This document shows positions 12,576 to 22,581 of a stretch of DNA of 64,000 bases, in pieces. Source of the stretch: Corinectria fuckeliana (Eukaryota; Ascomycota; Sordariomycetes; Hypocreales; Nectriaceae); the NCBI GenBank assembly GCA_019137255.1, contig WPDH01000008.1:372001-436000 (forward strand). Direction: 5' to 3'. The notes under the pieces were generated by a model. The model was not told the DNA's origin. It searched no databases and saw only the letters and a program-made list of their open reading frames with translations. The position numbers and the translations under genes were made by a program. Every line of letters starts with the position of its first letter. Positions within the stretch are counted from its first letter, which is position 1.

Positions 12576-13312
12576 TAAGCCTCGTGACGGCTTTTCCATT
12601 GTTATTGTTTTTGCTTCCTGTCGAAGTGGAATGAGGAGCGGCATTTGGCAGCACGGCATTGTGGGATTGGGGACGAAAGGGGTTTGACCTGATGAGCGAG
12701 CGCTGTTTGATTTATAAAAAAAAAGCCAGCCACCTTACTGTAGTCTACACACCAGACAGTTTTCCTACTAACGCCTTTACATGATGATTTGTTAAGTATT
12801 TTAATCATCCTTGTTGTATCTTGACTCATTCGTCACTCTCTACTCGTACGTGAAGTTGCGTCCCAGATGTATGAGACCAATGGCCTGCAGCCAAGCAAGG
12901 CAGATGCCTTCGGAACCAACCTCCTCAGCGACCGTGAGACACGAAGAGGTTTTGCCCGTCTCGAACAAGGGAAGACGCTGAGAATCGCCTGTTTAACTAT
13001 CAATCTATGCTCCATCACCTAAATCGGGGAATGCGCCACAGATCGATCGGCCCGCTCGCGTCCGAGATGCCAGGTTACTGCATGACGTCGATGACAGGCG
13101 CGCGAGGATCGTCTGGCCTCCTCAACAACAATGCATGACAAGTACTCCAGCGCATGCAGAAACTGTAATTAGACTAGGTTGGTAGCTCTGTGGTGAAGTC
13201 AGGAGAAGGGAGGAAGACGCAATTGTATTTGTATCGTAGCCCAGCCCGCACCAGACATCATATCAACCTTGGAACATCAACCGCAGCATCATCGACTCCT
13301 CCAACGAACGCC
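12576..13312. other. Intergenic region before the dehydrogenase gene
   Basis: Holds the 3' end of the preceding gene and the promoter of the SDR gene. A half-palindromic CRE-type site TGACGTC lies at 13083-13089, 224-230 bp upstream of the SDR start. No further gene seen. Confidence 0.5.
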
Positions 13313-14137
13313 ATGTCGTCGCCCTGGATCTTCGTCAGCCCGGCCTCCCGCGGCATCGGCCACGCCGTCACCAGGCATCTCCTGCGGACCACCTCGCTGC
13401 CCATCCTGGCCACGGCCCGCACGCACCACGACCCGGCAGCCATCAAAGCCTCCCTCCTCGAGGGCCTCTCGTCCCGCGACGACGGCCTCGCCTCGCGCCT
13501 GTCCGTCGTCCACGCCGACGTCACCAAGGAGGCCACGCTCGAGGCCGCCGCCGCCGAGGCAGCGTCGCTGTTCCCCCCGTCGACGCACCACCTGCGCCTG
13601 GCGTGCGCCATCCCGGGCATCCTCCACGCGGAGAAGAACCTGCAGCAGGTCGACGCCGCCGACGGCCTGGAGAGCTTCCAGGTGAACAGCCTGGGCCCCC
13701 TGCTCTTGATGAAGCACTTCGCCCGCTTCCTGCCCACCCGTGCCACGGACGAGCTCTCCCCCAGCCCATCCGCCGATGGCATCCGGCTCCCAGAGCACGC
13801 GACGTGGCTCAGCATGTCGGCACGCGTGGGCTCGACGACGGACAATCGTCTGGGCGGGTGGTTCTCGTACCGCGCGAGCAAGTCCGCGGTGATGAGCCTG
13901 GGCAAGACGTTGGACCTGTTCCTGCGGGCCAAGAGCGGCGACAAGGCGCTGTCGATAAGCTACCACCCGGGGACGGTGCGCACCGAGTTCAGCCGTGAGT
14001 TCTGGGATAGCGTGGGGGAGGAGAAGCTTCTGAGCCCCGAGCACGCGGCAGAGAGGCTCGTGGAAGTGGTGGCTGGGTTGGACGTCGAGCAGAGGGGGAA
14101 GTGTTGGGATTATAAGGGAAACGAAGTTCCTCCTTGA
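13313..14137 (+). CDS. Short-chain dehydrogenase/reductase (SDR)
   Basis: Single-exon gene of 274 residues, the normal size for a classical SDR, an NAD(P)(H)-dependent oxidoreductase with a Rossmann fold. The nucleotide-binding motif is SPASRGIG (residues about 9-16), in place of the more usual TGxxxGIG. The structural Asn is in VNSLGP, the catalytic Ser in LSMSARVGS, and the catalytic pair is YRASK. YHPGTVRTEF follows the active site, as in C-factor-like SDRs. The only in-frame ATG near the start is 13313 (MSSPWIFVSP). Codons are strongly G/C-ending, more than in neighbouring genes. Substrate cannot be told from sequence. No polyketide synthase, peptide synthetase or P450 lies nearby, so there is no sign that it belongs to a secondary-metabolite cluster. 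Confidence 0.92.
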   Translation: MSSPWIFVSPASRGIGHAVTRHLLRTTSLPILATARTHHDPAAIKASLLEGLSSRDDGLASRLSVVHADVTKEATLEAAAAEAASLFPPSTHHLRLACAIPGILHAEKNLQQVDAADGLESFQVNSLGPLLLMKHFARFLPTRATDELSPSPSADGIRLPEHATWLSMSARVGSTTDNRLGGWFSYRASKSAVMSLGKTLDLFLRAKSGDKALSISYHPGTVRTEFSREFWDSVGEEKLLSPEHAAERLVEVVAGLDVEQRGKCWDYKGNEVPP

Positions 14138-14445
14138 GATGAGTTGCCGATATACGCAATATGAGGGTGTAGAAAAGACGGGACGTCAGAGAGAGGGCGA
14201 CATCAGGAGAGGGAAAGAAAAATAACCGGATATAGAGAAGAAAATAAGGTCGATTAAACGGATATTTCGGTTGTCGCTCTGCTGCCGCTGCCGCTGCTCC
14301 TCCCACAACCGACCAGCTACCATACGTAGTCGTACAAAAAAAAAATAGAAGATATCAATTCGTGCCACACGCCGTCCGAGGTAATTCGCCACAAGGATAC
14401 TTACTGACTGCATTTTTAAAGGGAAACCAGTGTCTTTTTGTTTGT
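14138..14445. other. Convergent 3' intergenic region
   Basis: 308 bp between the ends of the SDR gene (plus) and CHS5 (minus). It is A/T-richer than its surroundings with short A runs (14336-14346), as expected for two 3' untranslated regions. Nothing else seen. Confidence 0.5.
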
Positions 14446-15686
14446 CTATAACTCCACCTCCTGGAATGACGATCCGTCAGGCGTTCCCGAGGGCTTCACA
14501 TTCGCATCCGCGTCGTCGTCGTCATCATCATCCGTCTTGTCCTCGCTCGACTTCGCCTTGTCGCCATTACTCGCTGCACCGCCGGGGCGTAGCGCAACCT
14601 TCTGTTCTTGTTTGTCCTCGAACCGCACCTTTTGTTCCTCCTTCGGGGTGGACTTTGCCTTTTGCTCAGGCTTCTCGTCGTCGTCATCGTCCGTCGAGTC
14701 CTCTGAATCGTCGTTCTGTGTCTGCTTGTCGTCACTCTTTTTCTCTTCTGCCTTGTTGGCTTTGTCGCCGTTTTGGCCTGGCGCGGGAGGGAGCTCCTTT
14801 TCCTTCTCTGCCGGGGCCGGCGTGGCCGTCGGCTCCTCGCTGGGCGGGCCGGGCTTCATGGCGTCGAGGTAGAACTTGGTCACACCGAGGATGCGGCCGT
14901 TCTTCTCGCAGGCGTCGACCCACTCGGGACGGACGACGGGGATGTTGCTTTCGACTGCCTTTTCCCACTGCTGGCCGCGGCCCTCGGTCGTTACAAAGTG
15001 CGTCGTGTCGATGCGGACGCCATCCACAAGCTTGGCGCCGATGCGCTCAACCGCCAGGGTCAGGTGCTCCTTGGCGGCGACGGGCATGATGCCGGTAGTG
15101 ATGGTGATGCCGCTCAGGTTGGTCATCTTGTGCGTGCGCACGGAGACGCGGTCGCTAATAAAGGTGCCGGCGGTGGTGCGCAGGACCAGGTGGAAGGTGT
15201 ACTCGGTGTCGACGGCGAGGCCGCTGATCTTGGTGCTGTGCATCTGCAGGGGCCGGGGGATGTTTCCAGCCTTCTGTCCGTTGCGGTGGAGGCTCAGGGA
15301 GATGAGGTCGGCGGTGGCAAGCTGGATGGGATCCCACTCGAGGACGACCGAGGTCTGGGTGGCATTGCGACAGCGTAGGGCAGGGGTTTGGGGCTCGGCG
15401 TCGCCAAAGGATTCGTAGATGTGATCTTGAAGGGAGCGGAATGAGCGGTCGGCGGCGGTCTCCTTGGCTGCGTTCTGGGAGACGGCAATGTCGACGATGC
15501 TGCCTGAGGAGATGTTGGGGGGGAGCAGGATGGACGGGAACTCGATCTAACCCCAGGTGTCAGCAAAGGGAACGGTAGGGGAAGGCACTCCTGGAGGCGA
15601 GGTAGATTACGGACCAGTCGCTTGTCAGGCGTCAGCAAGACAGTAACGCCGGCGTCGACCTTACCGACGGTGAGGGAAACGAGCAT
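14446..15686 (-). CDS. CHS5: Chs5, scaffold of the exomer cargo-export complex
   Basis: Chs5 with its ChAPs partners forms exomer on late Golgi membranes and carries cargo such as chitin synthase to the cell surface. Two exons (15615-15686 and 14446-15546) give 390 residues. Order: an N-terminal dimerisation strand (MLVSLTVGKVDAG, then TPDKRLIEFPS across the splice), a fibronectin type III domain at about 72-165 and a BRCT domain at about 166-255 (RPEWVDACEKNGR). The tail of about 130 residues is rich in Lys, Asp and Glu and disordered. FN3 followed by BRCT behind this N-terminus is diagnostic. The intron has a good branch site (gctgac) and acceptor. The donor that keeps frame and restores the family sequence is GTCCGT, which is weak; the nearby GTAATC would break the frame. 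It lies tandem with the minus-strand gene at 16428. Confidence 0.95.
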
Positions 15687-16427
15687 CGCGGGCGTGCGTC
15701 GCAGCGATGACAGCAGGCTGGAGGATAAGGCCGGTCACGGGAGCTGGCGGAGCAAGAGAAAGGAGAAGAGAGGAGAGACAGAGACACGTTGGCGACGGCA
15801 AGTAGGCGGGATGCTCTCTGAGCTGTCGTCGTCGTTGCGTCTCGTGTCGAGCGCCGTCGGTTGGGGGGAGAAGGGGGCCGGAAGTGTTGGTGGTGATGGT
15901 GTCTCGTGGGGAAGCCGGGGAATTGGACAAGCTGTCTTGGTTGGAGGTTTATTGGTTGGAGCTTGACCTAACTAACTAGTCTACAGTGCTGTCGCTTTGC
16001 GCCAGCGGCTGTGTGCGCTGAGTGGCTGGCGCCCCTGTACGGATTGGAGTTCCATACTGTGCCAGTAGTCGTCGTGCATGATACACGAACCAACCCAGGC
16101 CATGGTAGAATAGACAAGGCTGTAAGAACAAATAACCTGGAATTTCCTGCAGGATACCGTGATGAGTGCCGTATCGAGTTGTACTATGTCGAGTCGAAGG
16201 AGGAGACTCGGCTCTAGCCAGAGGAATACGGAGTCTCAAGCCAACAGCTTAACACGCTTGGATGAGGATCCTCATCACAATCTACCTACCTTGGCTAGAA
16301 AGAGCAGGATTGAGAAGATATAGTCTACACACATTCAGGATCTAGGTACCAACTAATATACACCACATTACATCATATCGTAAGTTTCTTCCGCCCCCCA
16401 TGGTGGGTAGAGCAAGCGGCTTTGTGA
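15687..16427. other. CHS5 promoter and downstream region of the next minus-strand gene
   Basis: 741 bp. The part next to CHS5 (15690-15960) is purine-rich on the plus strand, so pyrimidine-rich in the CHS5 sense, which fits a promoter and leader. No gene seen. Confidence 0.5.
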
Positions 16428-17285
16428 TCACCTTCTCAGCTTCCTCTTGGTCCCTTCTCCAGCAGCACCTTCATCCTCCTCAACGCCACGCCCGCGCCTA
16501 TTCTTGTGCTCCCTCACGACCGCCTCCGCAAGCACCGTGCCAAACTGAACCGCCGGGGACGAGGCGGCCTTTCGCGAGTCAAAGACGGTCACAATCACGG
16601 TGCCCGTGACTCTGTCCTCCGGGTCCTCCACCTCCTTCAGGGCGTTCCAGAACTCGTACGCCATCCGCCCGTGGGCGATGGAGCGCACCAGGTTCTTCTG
16701 GCCGTTCATGCCCACAAAGTACGCCCACAGCGGCTGCGTCTCCTTCTTGCGCCGGTACTTGGACTTGATGTCCTCGACCGCCGGGTGGCCGTTCGGGTCG
16801 AGGTACGTGAGGTGGAAGGGGTGCATGATGTGGCCGAGGCTGTACGTGACCCTGCACGCAAACGTGTCGGTGATGCGGATGTGGTCGGCGCCCAGGGACA
16901 GGAACTTGGTCCTGGAGTTGTCCCACTGGATGCCCGTGCTTTGGAGGAACTCCCACACACTAGGCGTGGTGTTCAGCTGGCCCTGGTGTATAAACTTGTT
17001 GGCATCCGACGGCACGAACATCTTGGGGCCGATTCGCTTCTTCTGCGGATTCGTCCCGTTTTGCTTTCGGTTCTTGTCCGTCGGGCTTCTGCCCGTCGAG
17101 GCCGGGGGTTTTCCGCCCTGCGGTGCCCTCTCCCGCGGGCCGCCCTCTCGCCTAGGCCCGCGTTGCTGGGCGTTGGCATCCTGTGACGTCGTAGCCGTGG
17201 GCGGAGCTGTCGAGTAGGCACGGCGAAGGGAGGCCAAGGACCGTGGCAGGAGCCTCGGGCAGAGCGAAGCTCGAACTATCGCCAT
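16428..17285 (-). CDS. Probable mitochondrial protein of unknown function
   Basis: Single-exon frame of 285 residues from the ATG at 17285. The frame is open further upstream, but this is the first ATG in it that is followed by a sensible N-terminus. The first 25 residues or so (MAIVRASLCPRLLPRSLASL, then RRAYST) form a basic, hydroxylated amphipathic presequence with a likely cleavage near RAYS, so mitochondrial import is the natural inference. Residues 25-85 are disordered and basic (RGPRREGGPRERAP). Residues about 90-250 look like one globular domain with MFVPSDANKFIHQGQL, TYSLGHIMHPFHLTYLDPNG and VTGTVIVTVFDSRKA. The C-terminus is very basic. I cannot assign a family; a role in the mitoribosome or organelle gene expression is only a guess from the basic composition. 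It is divergent from eIF1A across 614 bp. Confidence 0.8.
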   Translation of the reverse strand: MAIVRASLCPRLLPRSLASLRRAYSTAPPTATTSQDANAQQRGPRREGGPRERAPQGGKPPASTGRSPTDKNRKQNGTNPQKKRIGPKMFVPSDANKFIHQGQLNTTPSVWEFLQSTGIQWDNSRTKFLSLGADHIRITDTFACRVTYSLGHIMHPFHLTYLDPNGHPAVEDIKSKYRRKKETQPLWAYFVGMNGQKNLVRSIAHGRMAYEFWNALKEVEDPEDRVTGTVIVTVFDSRKAASSPAVQFGTVLAEAVVREHKNRRGRGVEEDEGAAGEGTKRKLRR

Positions 17286-17899
17286 GTCGGTGGGAGGGCA
17301 GACTAGCTCTAGCTCATCTTGAGCCGGGGGGGCGCCGGGTAAGGCTGTCGCTGCGCCGTCGATTGCACGCGCTGGGGGGTATAGTGAGGTCGGGTTGGGG
17401 TGCTGCGGGTATGCAATGTCGACTCGATTGACGCTTAGATTCTTGGGATGGACCCTGACCTGGATGGCCTGCACCAGTGAGGTCAGTCGCAAAGAAAAGT
17501 AACAGCGGCTTGTCTAGGCCGCCACTGTGGCTGTGCATCATGACCACTGGGCTAGTACTAAGTAGCAAGCTTACGGGACATTAAACTGCTAGTAGAGTAC
17601 TGTGTCCCACGCCCAAGCCGTACCTGGGTACCAGGTACTGGTTTAACTGCATCGTCGGGCATTCTTCCCTTTGTCCCCAATATTGACTCATCCCGCTTGA
17701 ATGCAACGCCCCCAGAAGTCTCAAAACCGTGCGGCAGGCCAACCGCGCGTTGCCGATAAAATGGTGTCCGGCCCCTCCCACTCCATCCACCAACGCCTTG
17801 GTCGAGGGAAAAATCCACCATCTCACCAACCACAACAACACATCCCCCTTTCAACACCAAACCCGGACTCCCCGTTGACCCCCGAATACACGCGCCAAT
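17286..17899. other. Divergent promoter region (mitochondrial protein gene / eIF1A)
   Basis: 614 bp shared between two divergent genes. The side next to eIF1A (17765-17895) is C/A-rich with CCACC and CAACCACAACAAC tracts, typical of leaders of highly expressed fungal translation genes. No gene seen. Confidence 0.5.
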
Positions 17900-18664
17900 A
17901 TGCCGAAGAACAAGGGAAAAGTACGGTCTTCACCCTTGACTCTCTCCCCTGGCGCGCTCCTCGCAGACTCCCGTTCCTGTCGTTTTTTTTTTTAACCCGA
18001 AACTGAACTTGCCCCGCCCCCACCATCATCATCACCACTCATCCCGTCGCAGCCTAACCAAACCAGCCACTGCGATACTTATTGTTTACTAACACCTCTT
18101 TTCTCACAGGGCGGCAAGAACCGCAGACGTGGTACCAAGGAGAACGATGACCAGCGCCGAGAGTTGACCTTCAAGGAGGACGGCCAGGAGTACGCCCAGG
18201 TCATCAAGATGCTGGGTAACGGTCGTCTCGAGGCCCTATGCTTTGACGGCAGCAAACGTCTCGCCAACGTACGTGAACATGAAGAGAGAGATCCTTGAGT
18301 CTCTCACCCTTCCCCTCTTTCTCCTCCTGTCCCTCCAAATAACCCGGCTAACACTCCCTTCTTCTCTCCCTCTCAGATCCGTGGCAAGATGCGCAAGAAG
18401 GTCTGGATCAACCAGGGCGACATCATCCTCCTCTCCCTCCGAGACTTCCAGGACAACAAGGGCGACGTCATCCTCAAATACACCGCCGACGAGGCCCGTA
18501 CGCTCAAGTCCTACGGCGAGCTCCCCGAGCACGCCAAGATCAACGAGACCGACTCCTTCGGCCAGGGCGAGGACGGCGAGGCCTACTTCGAGTTCGGCGA
18601 CGCCGACTCCGACGCCGACTCAGATGAAGGTGTCAAGAAGGACGTCGATATCGACGACATTTAA
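17900..18664 (+). CDS. TIF11: Translation initiation factor eIF1A
   Basis: eIF1A binds the A site of the 40S subunit and promotes scanning and start-codon selection. Exons 17900-17920, 18110-18268 and 18377-18664 give 155 residues, the usual size. The first exon encodes only MPKNKGK. The basic N-terminal tail continues GGKNRRRGTKEND, followed by the OB fold (residues about 30-105) with VIKMLGNGRLEALCFDG, KRLANIRGKMRKKVWI and GDIILLSLRDFQ. The C-terminal tail is acidic and ends DIDDI, as in orthologues. Intron 1 is 189 bp and intron 2 is 108 bp, longer than most introns in this window. Both have GTACG donors, and intron 1 has tttactaaca as branch site. Confidence 0.97.
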
Positions 18665-19331
18665 GCGCACCTCTTCTCTCTCTACCTTTTCTCGAAACCC
18701 CCCACTGAGCCCCCGACGTCCCGGCCGAGATGGGCTTTGCCTCCTTGTCCGGCGTTGTTGATACTGTCTTCTCTCTCAAACCCGTGGGCGAGCTGCACCC
18801 GCTGCTGGGCCACGGGTCCCACGACAGTAGTTGCTGTGGGGTTGGACGGCCGTGGTGGGAGGGACGTCACGGCCTGTCACCGTCTATTCCCTACGTTTTC
18901 TTTGTCTCCTTGGCGATGCTCGCACTCGATGAATATGTCATCTCGCATCATCATGATAGCTCTCGCATAAAAGCACTGGTTTAGACAGAGACTCCAAGAA
19001 TTCAAAAATGATTTTTCTTCGTACTTCTACCGCAAAGGACTCAAAGTTGGGATAACAGGCCCATCTCGACCTGCGTACGTCGAAACCCAACAGCTCCCAG
19101 CGCCCTGCGGGCTTGACTCCCGGGCTTGACCCCTGTCAAATGCCCACATAGAAAAACACCAACATCAGACAGTCCCTAAGTTATTGATACTGCCACTGTT
19201 TTATCTCAGTGACATAGAACGTAAAAATGATACCTGGCGTGCCTTCTCCATCCACACGCTCGGGTCTCCTAGACGATGGAAAAACTTTTGTAGTGCTCAT
19301 GTCCTTCTCTTCAGGTACTGTGGAACCCCTT
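18665..19331. other. Convergent 3' region between eIF1A and LAS17
   Basis: 667 bp between the ends of two convergent genes. It holds their 3' untranslated regions; no further gene is supported. Confidence 0.5.
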
Positions 19332-21308
19332 TTACCAGTCGTCGTTGTTGTCCTCGTCATCTACACAATTGTCAGTACCTGAGCGCTAAAACATTCAAGG
19401 CTTGGGGATACTCACCACTCTTGGCGACTTTCTCTTTTCGCTTCTGCAGGGCGGCAGCCAGGGCATCCGCCATACCACCACCGCCACCGCCGCCGGGAGC
19501 AGCACCGCCGCCACCAGGAGCAGCATCGCTGCTTCCACCAACCTGAGCACTGCTTCTATCTCGGATCTTGGTCCTGTCGACTTTCTTAAGGGCACCAATG
19601 CCGCCAGCCTTCTGGATATCTCCCAGCACCGCTGCTCGGGTATTATCGGCGGGGGGCAGCGCGGGGACCCCAGATGAGTATCCAGAGTCGCGGTTGGGGG
19701 GCGGTGGCGGAGGAGGAGGAGCAGGAGGACCACCTCCAGAGGTTGGTGGCGGAGGAGGCGGGGGGGGAGGTGGGGGAGCGCCAGAGGTGGGTGGCAGAGG
19801 GGGAGGAGGGGGTGGAGGAGGAGCACCGCCTGTCGGAGGCAACGGCGGAGGAGGTAGGGGAAGAGCCGAAGTAGGCGGTAGGGGCGGAGGTGCCGGGGAA
19901 TGGTTGGCTGCCGGAGGAGGCGGTACCGGACGGGAGCTCGGAGGCGGCAAGGGTGGAGCCACGGAGGCCGGCACCTTCGGGGGAAGAGGCGGAGGGGCAC
20001 CGACCGGCGCAACGTGGGTGTCGTTTGAGCGGGGCGGGGGCGGAGGAGGAACTGGACCGCGGTTGGGGGTCGGGGGAGGGAGCCGCGAGCCTGCGAAAGG
20101 CGGAGGGACACCATGCTTGCGGCCGGAGTCGCTGTCGCTCTCGATTGGGACCTTGTTTGGCCGGGGCGGCGGAGGCGGTCCGGGAGCGGGGGCCGCTGGC
20201 ACAGGCCTCGGGGCCTCAACCTTTGCGAACTTGCCAGCATCGGGCAGCGGCGGAGGGGCGTTGAACCTGGGTCGAGGGGGTTGCTGCGCCGGAGGAGGTG
20301 CCTGTTCGGGTGGAGTATCGGCCTTTCCAGAGCGTCGCGGCGCTGGGGGAGGCGGTGGCCCGCCTCTTCTTGGGGCCGGAGGAGGAGGTGCAGCATCGGC
20401 GTGGCCTCGTGAGGAGCCTCCGGGTGGTGGGTTTGGCGGAGGTGGAGGAGCTCGCCCTCTACCGCCGTTCGTTTGAGCGGGCGGTATCAATGGGGATACA
20501 GGCGGATCGTCCTGCTTTTCTTGTTCATCCCTCAAGAAGTCGACAATAAACTCCTGGTTCTCCTTGATGAAGTCGTCGGTCAGCCCCTTGTCTTGGAGGT
20601 CTTGGCCAAAATGTTCGCGCCAGAGCGGATCAAAGGCATCGAGCATGGCAAACTCTGAGGGTGGTTTCCCCCCATTGAGGCTACCCGAGGAATTGACGAC
20701 GTGGTGTTGGATGGAGTTGGAGTGCGGTCGAGGAGACTCCATCGGTGTCGGGGTCGGTGCAGACGAGTGTCGGTGGCCGAAGAGCCCTCCTAACAGACCA
20801 TGCTTGTGCGTTGGTTGGGCACCTCCGCCGAAGGGGGTCGATCGGGTAGCTCGGCTTGCGTTCTTCTCTCGCTCGTCCATCTTCTTCTTGAATTGCTTTG
20901 CCTCCTTTTCGTCGATGAAGCTCAGCCCGGCGAGGCATTCTTCGAGCTCGAACGTGTGAAAGAAGGTCCGGTCCTGGTTGTAAGACCACGTATCAAAGAT
21001 TTCCTGATCCCAGATGACTCCGCGGTTGGAAGGCTGCTGGAGGTTAGAGACAAGGTCGACTAAGCTTGGGGTGCGAATCCAGGGGCAATCAGGCATACCG
21101 AGATGTCCACCATCTTAACCCAATAGGTGTGTCCGACCAGGTCGTTGGCTAGCACGACGGCTCCTTGCAAGCCGGTGTATGTCCATTTCGAGCGATTGGG
21201 GTAGGCGACGTAGAGCCTAGCAACAGCCACAGCCTGGATCTTGTTGGACTGCTTGGGGACGAACCGCTTGACAGTGTCCTTGTCATCGTCGTTGAGGATG
21301 GACGGCAT
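19332..21308 (-). CDS. LAS17: WASP/Las17-family activator of Arp2/3 actin nucleation
   Basis: Fungal WASP recruits and activates Arp2/3 at endocytic patches. Exons 21099-21308, 19416-21036 and 19332-19360 give 619 residues. The N-terminal WH1 (EVH1) domain covers about residues 10-115 and includes QAVAVARLYVAYPN, WTYTGLQGAVVLANDL and, across intron 1, VDIS-QPSNRGVIWDQEIFD. A long proline-rich segment (about 225-535) has many runs of 5-11 prolines for SH3 proteins and profilin. A WH2 actin-binding motif (VLGDIQKAGGIGALKKVD) lies near 535-565. The central/acidic end is completed by the last 29-nt exon, giving AKSDDEDNNDDW with the terminal Trp that contacts Arp2/3. Without splicing the last intron (19361-19415, GTGAGT donor, tactgac branch) the acidic end is lost. 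No CRIB/GTPase-binding motif is evident, as in other fungal WASPs. Confidence 0.96.
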
Positions 21309-22343
21309 GATGAGGCGTCGGCGAGGGCAAAGGACGTGGTAAGGAGGTCGCGGGGACGGTCAGCGAGTCCCCGGAGTCGGTAAAGGATGAAAGAAAAGAG
21401 TGTACGAAGTATCGAGAGGTCGTCGTGTCCAGCCTAGGATGAGGGCATGGGTTGGGTGGCGCTTATCCGCGTCTCCTCTTTCGCTGTGGTCGCAGCTGGC
21501 AGGGTCGGTCGGTTTTTGGCGCTCGCGTGTGAGGCAGCCGGATTATGGGGTGGGAGGGCAGCGGGGACGGGACAGTTGAGGCCCGAGACTCGCTGTCGAC
21601 AAGGAGGATGTATCGATGTATCGCCCGAGCTTCCGGGTGGACCAGGTTGACAAGCACGGATTGGCGCCGTCGCATGTCAAAGTGTGTCTGTTCTGCGTGG
21701 GAGAAGAGTCATGTAACAGGTTGGCCCGCGCCCGGGGGGAAGCTAGCAAGGTACCAACTGAGTAAGTTTGGCTGAGCCTGAGTGTGAGGTGAGTATTCGG
21801 CGGTGCATCAGCCACAAGCCATACCAAATTACTGACTGTAGTAGCTCGGCACAGCCACACTTGCTGACGAAGTCAAGATCGTGGGGCAGGATGTCTTGGC
21901 GAGCTGTCAACGCGCGTTCTAAACTAGGCATCTAGACCTAGGCTACTATGTATGAAAGGGCAGGCGGAAAGGCGGAAAGAGACTCTCGATGCCAGCAAAG
22001 ATGCGCCCAGATCGATAGTTAATCCTTCTGTAAATTTCTGCAACACGCATTACGACATATCTCGGACAAGTCGACCGGGATGGCTACCGTCGCTCCTTGC
22101 GAGTGGAGAATTGGGCCGATTCAACGACTGGGCGCCAATACGGCAATACGAGGGCTGTCTCTGTGTTGTCCAGATGGATCGTATAAAATCGAGGATACGC
22201 ACGAGGCAGGCAGATTTACTTGAGGTTTTGCTCCCATTCATATCTAATACATGTTCATCTGAACCGTGTCATCCCTTATCGTCCATAGTCGTGTCAAGGC
22301 TAATCCCAAACGCCAAATGGGTGACTAGCAGCCCGCGAGGGCC
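21309..22343. other. LAS17 upstream region
   Basis: 1,035 bp between LAS17 (minus) and the 3' end of the microprotein gene. It should hold the LAS17 promoter. One TACGAAGTA copy (reverse complement of TACTTCGTA) sits at 21403-21411. No gene supported. Confidence 0.5.
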
Positions 22344-22581
22344 TTATTTCTTGTTCAGAGCCTCCATCTTGGCACGACGCTCGTCCTTGGTTCCCTCTTC
22401 CTTGGGCATGTCCTTGGGGACGGCCGGGCCCGGGTGGGCGTTGAAGATGCCAGCCTTGGAGTCGCCGGACTCCTTGATGGGCTGGATGGTGAACTCCTTC
22501 TCCTGCTGTTAAGCATGGTCAGCTATCCGTCGCCAGGGTAGCCATGCTAGCACTTACCTCGTTCTTGTGATCCTTGGTCAT
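22344..22581 (-). CDS. Conserved-looking 61-residue microprotein
   Basis: Two exons, 22558-22581 (MTKDHKNE) and 22344-22505, joined across a 52-bp intron with a consensus GTAAGT donor and a ctgac branch site. The product is 61 residues, highly charged and probably unstructured: IQPIKESGDSKAGIFNAHPG, then PAVPKDMPKEEGTKDERRA and a C-terminal LNKK. There is no signal peptide or membrane segment. The codons are strongly biased toward G/C-ending, highly-expressed choices (AAG, GAG, ACC, ATC), which together with the good intron argues for a real and perhaps abundant protein. I do not recognise the family. The acceptor is either 22506 or three bases on, which would drop one Gln. A CRE half-site (22731-22737) and a 16-bp CRE palindrome (22954-22969) lie upstream, suggesting bZIP control. 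Confidence 0.75.

Noticed and set aside
13289..14044. 251-residue minus-strand open frame over the dehydrogenase gene
   Set aside because: Antisense shadow caused by G/C-ending codons; it has no domain, while the plus frame has all SDR motifs.
13313..14137. Possible secondary-metabolite cluster around the SDR gene
   Set aside because: Neighbours are housekeeping genes (SEN1, CHS5, eIF1A); no backbone enzyme, P450, transporter or cluster regulator is nearby.
19568..20476. 302-residue Gly-rich open frame on the plus strand
   Set aside because: It is the mirror image of the proline-rich segment of LAS17 on the other strand; runs of CCN codons always read as GGN in reverse.
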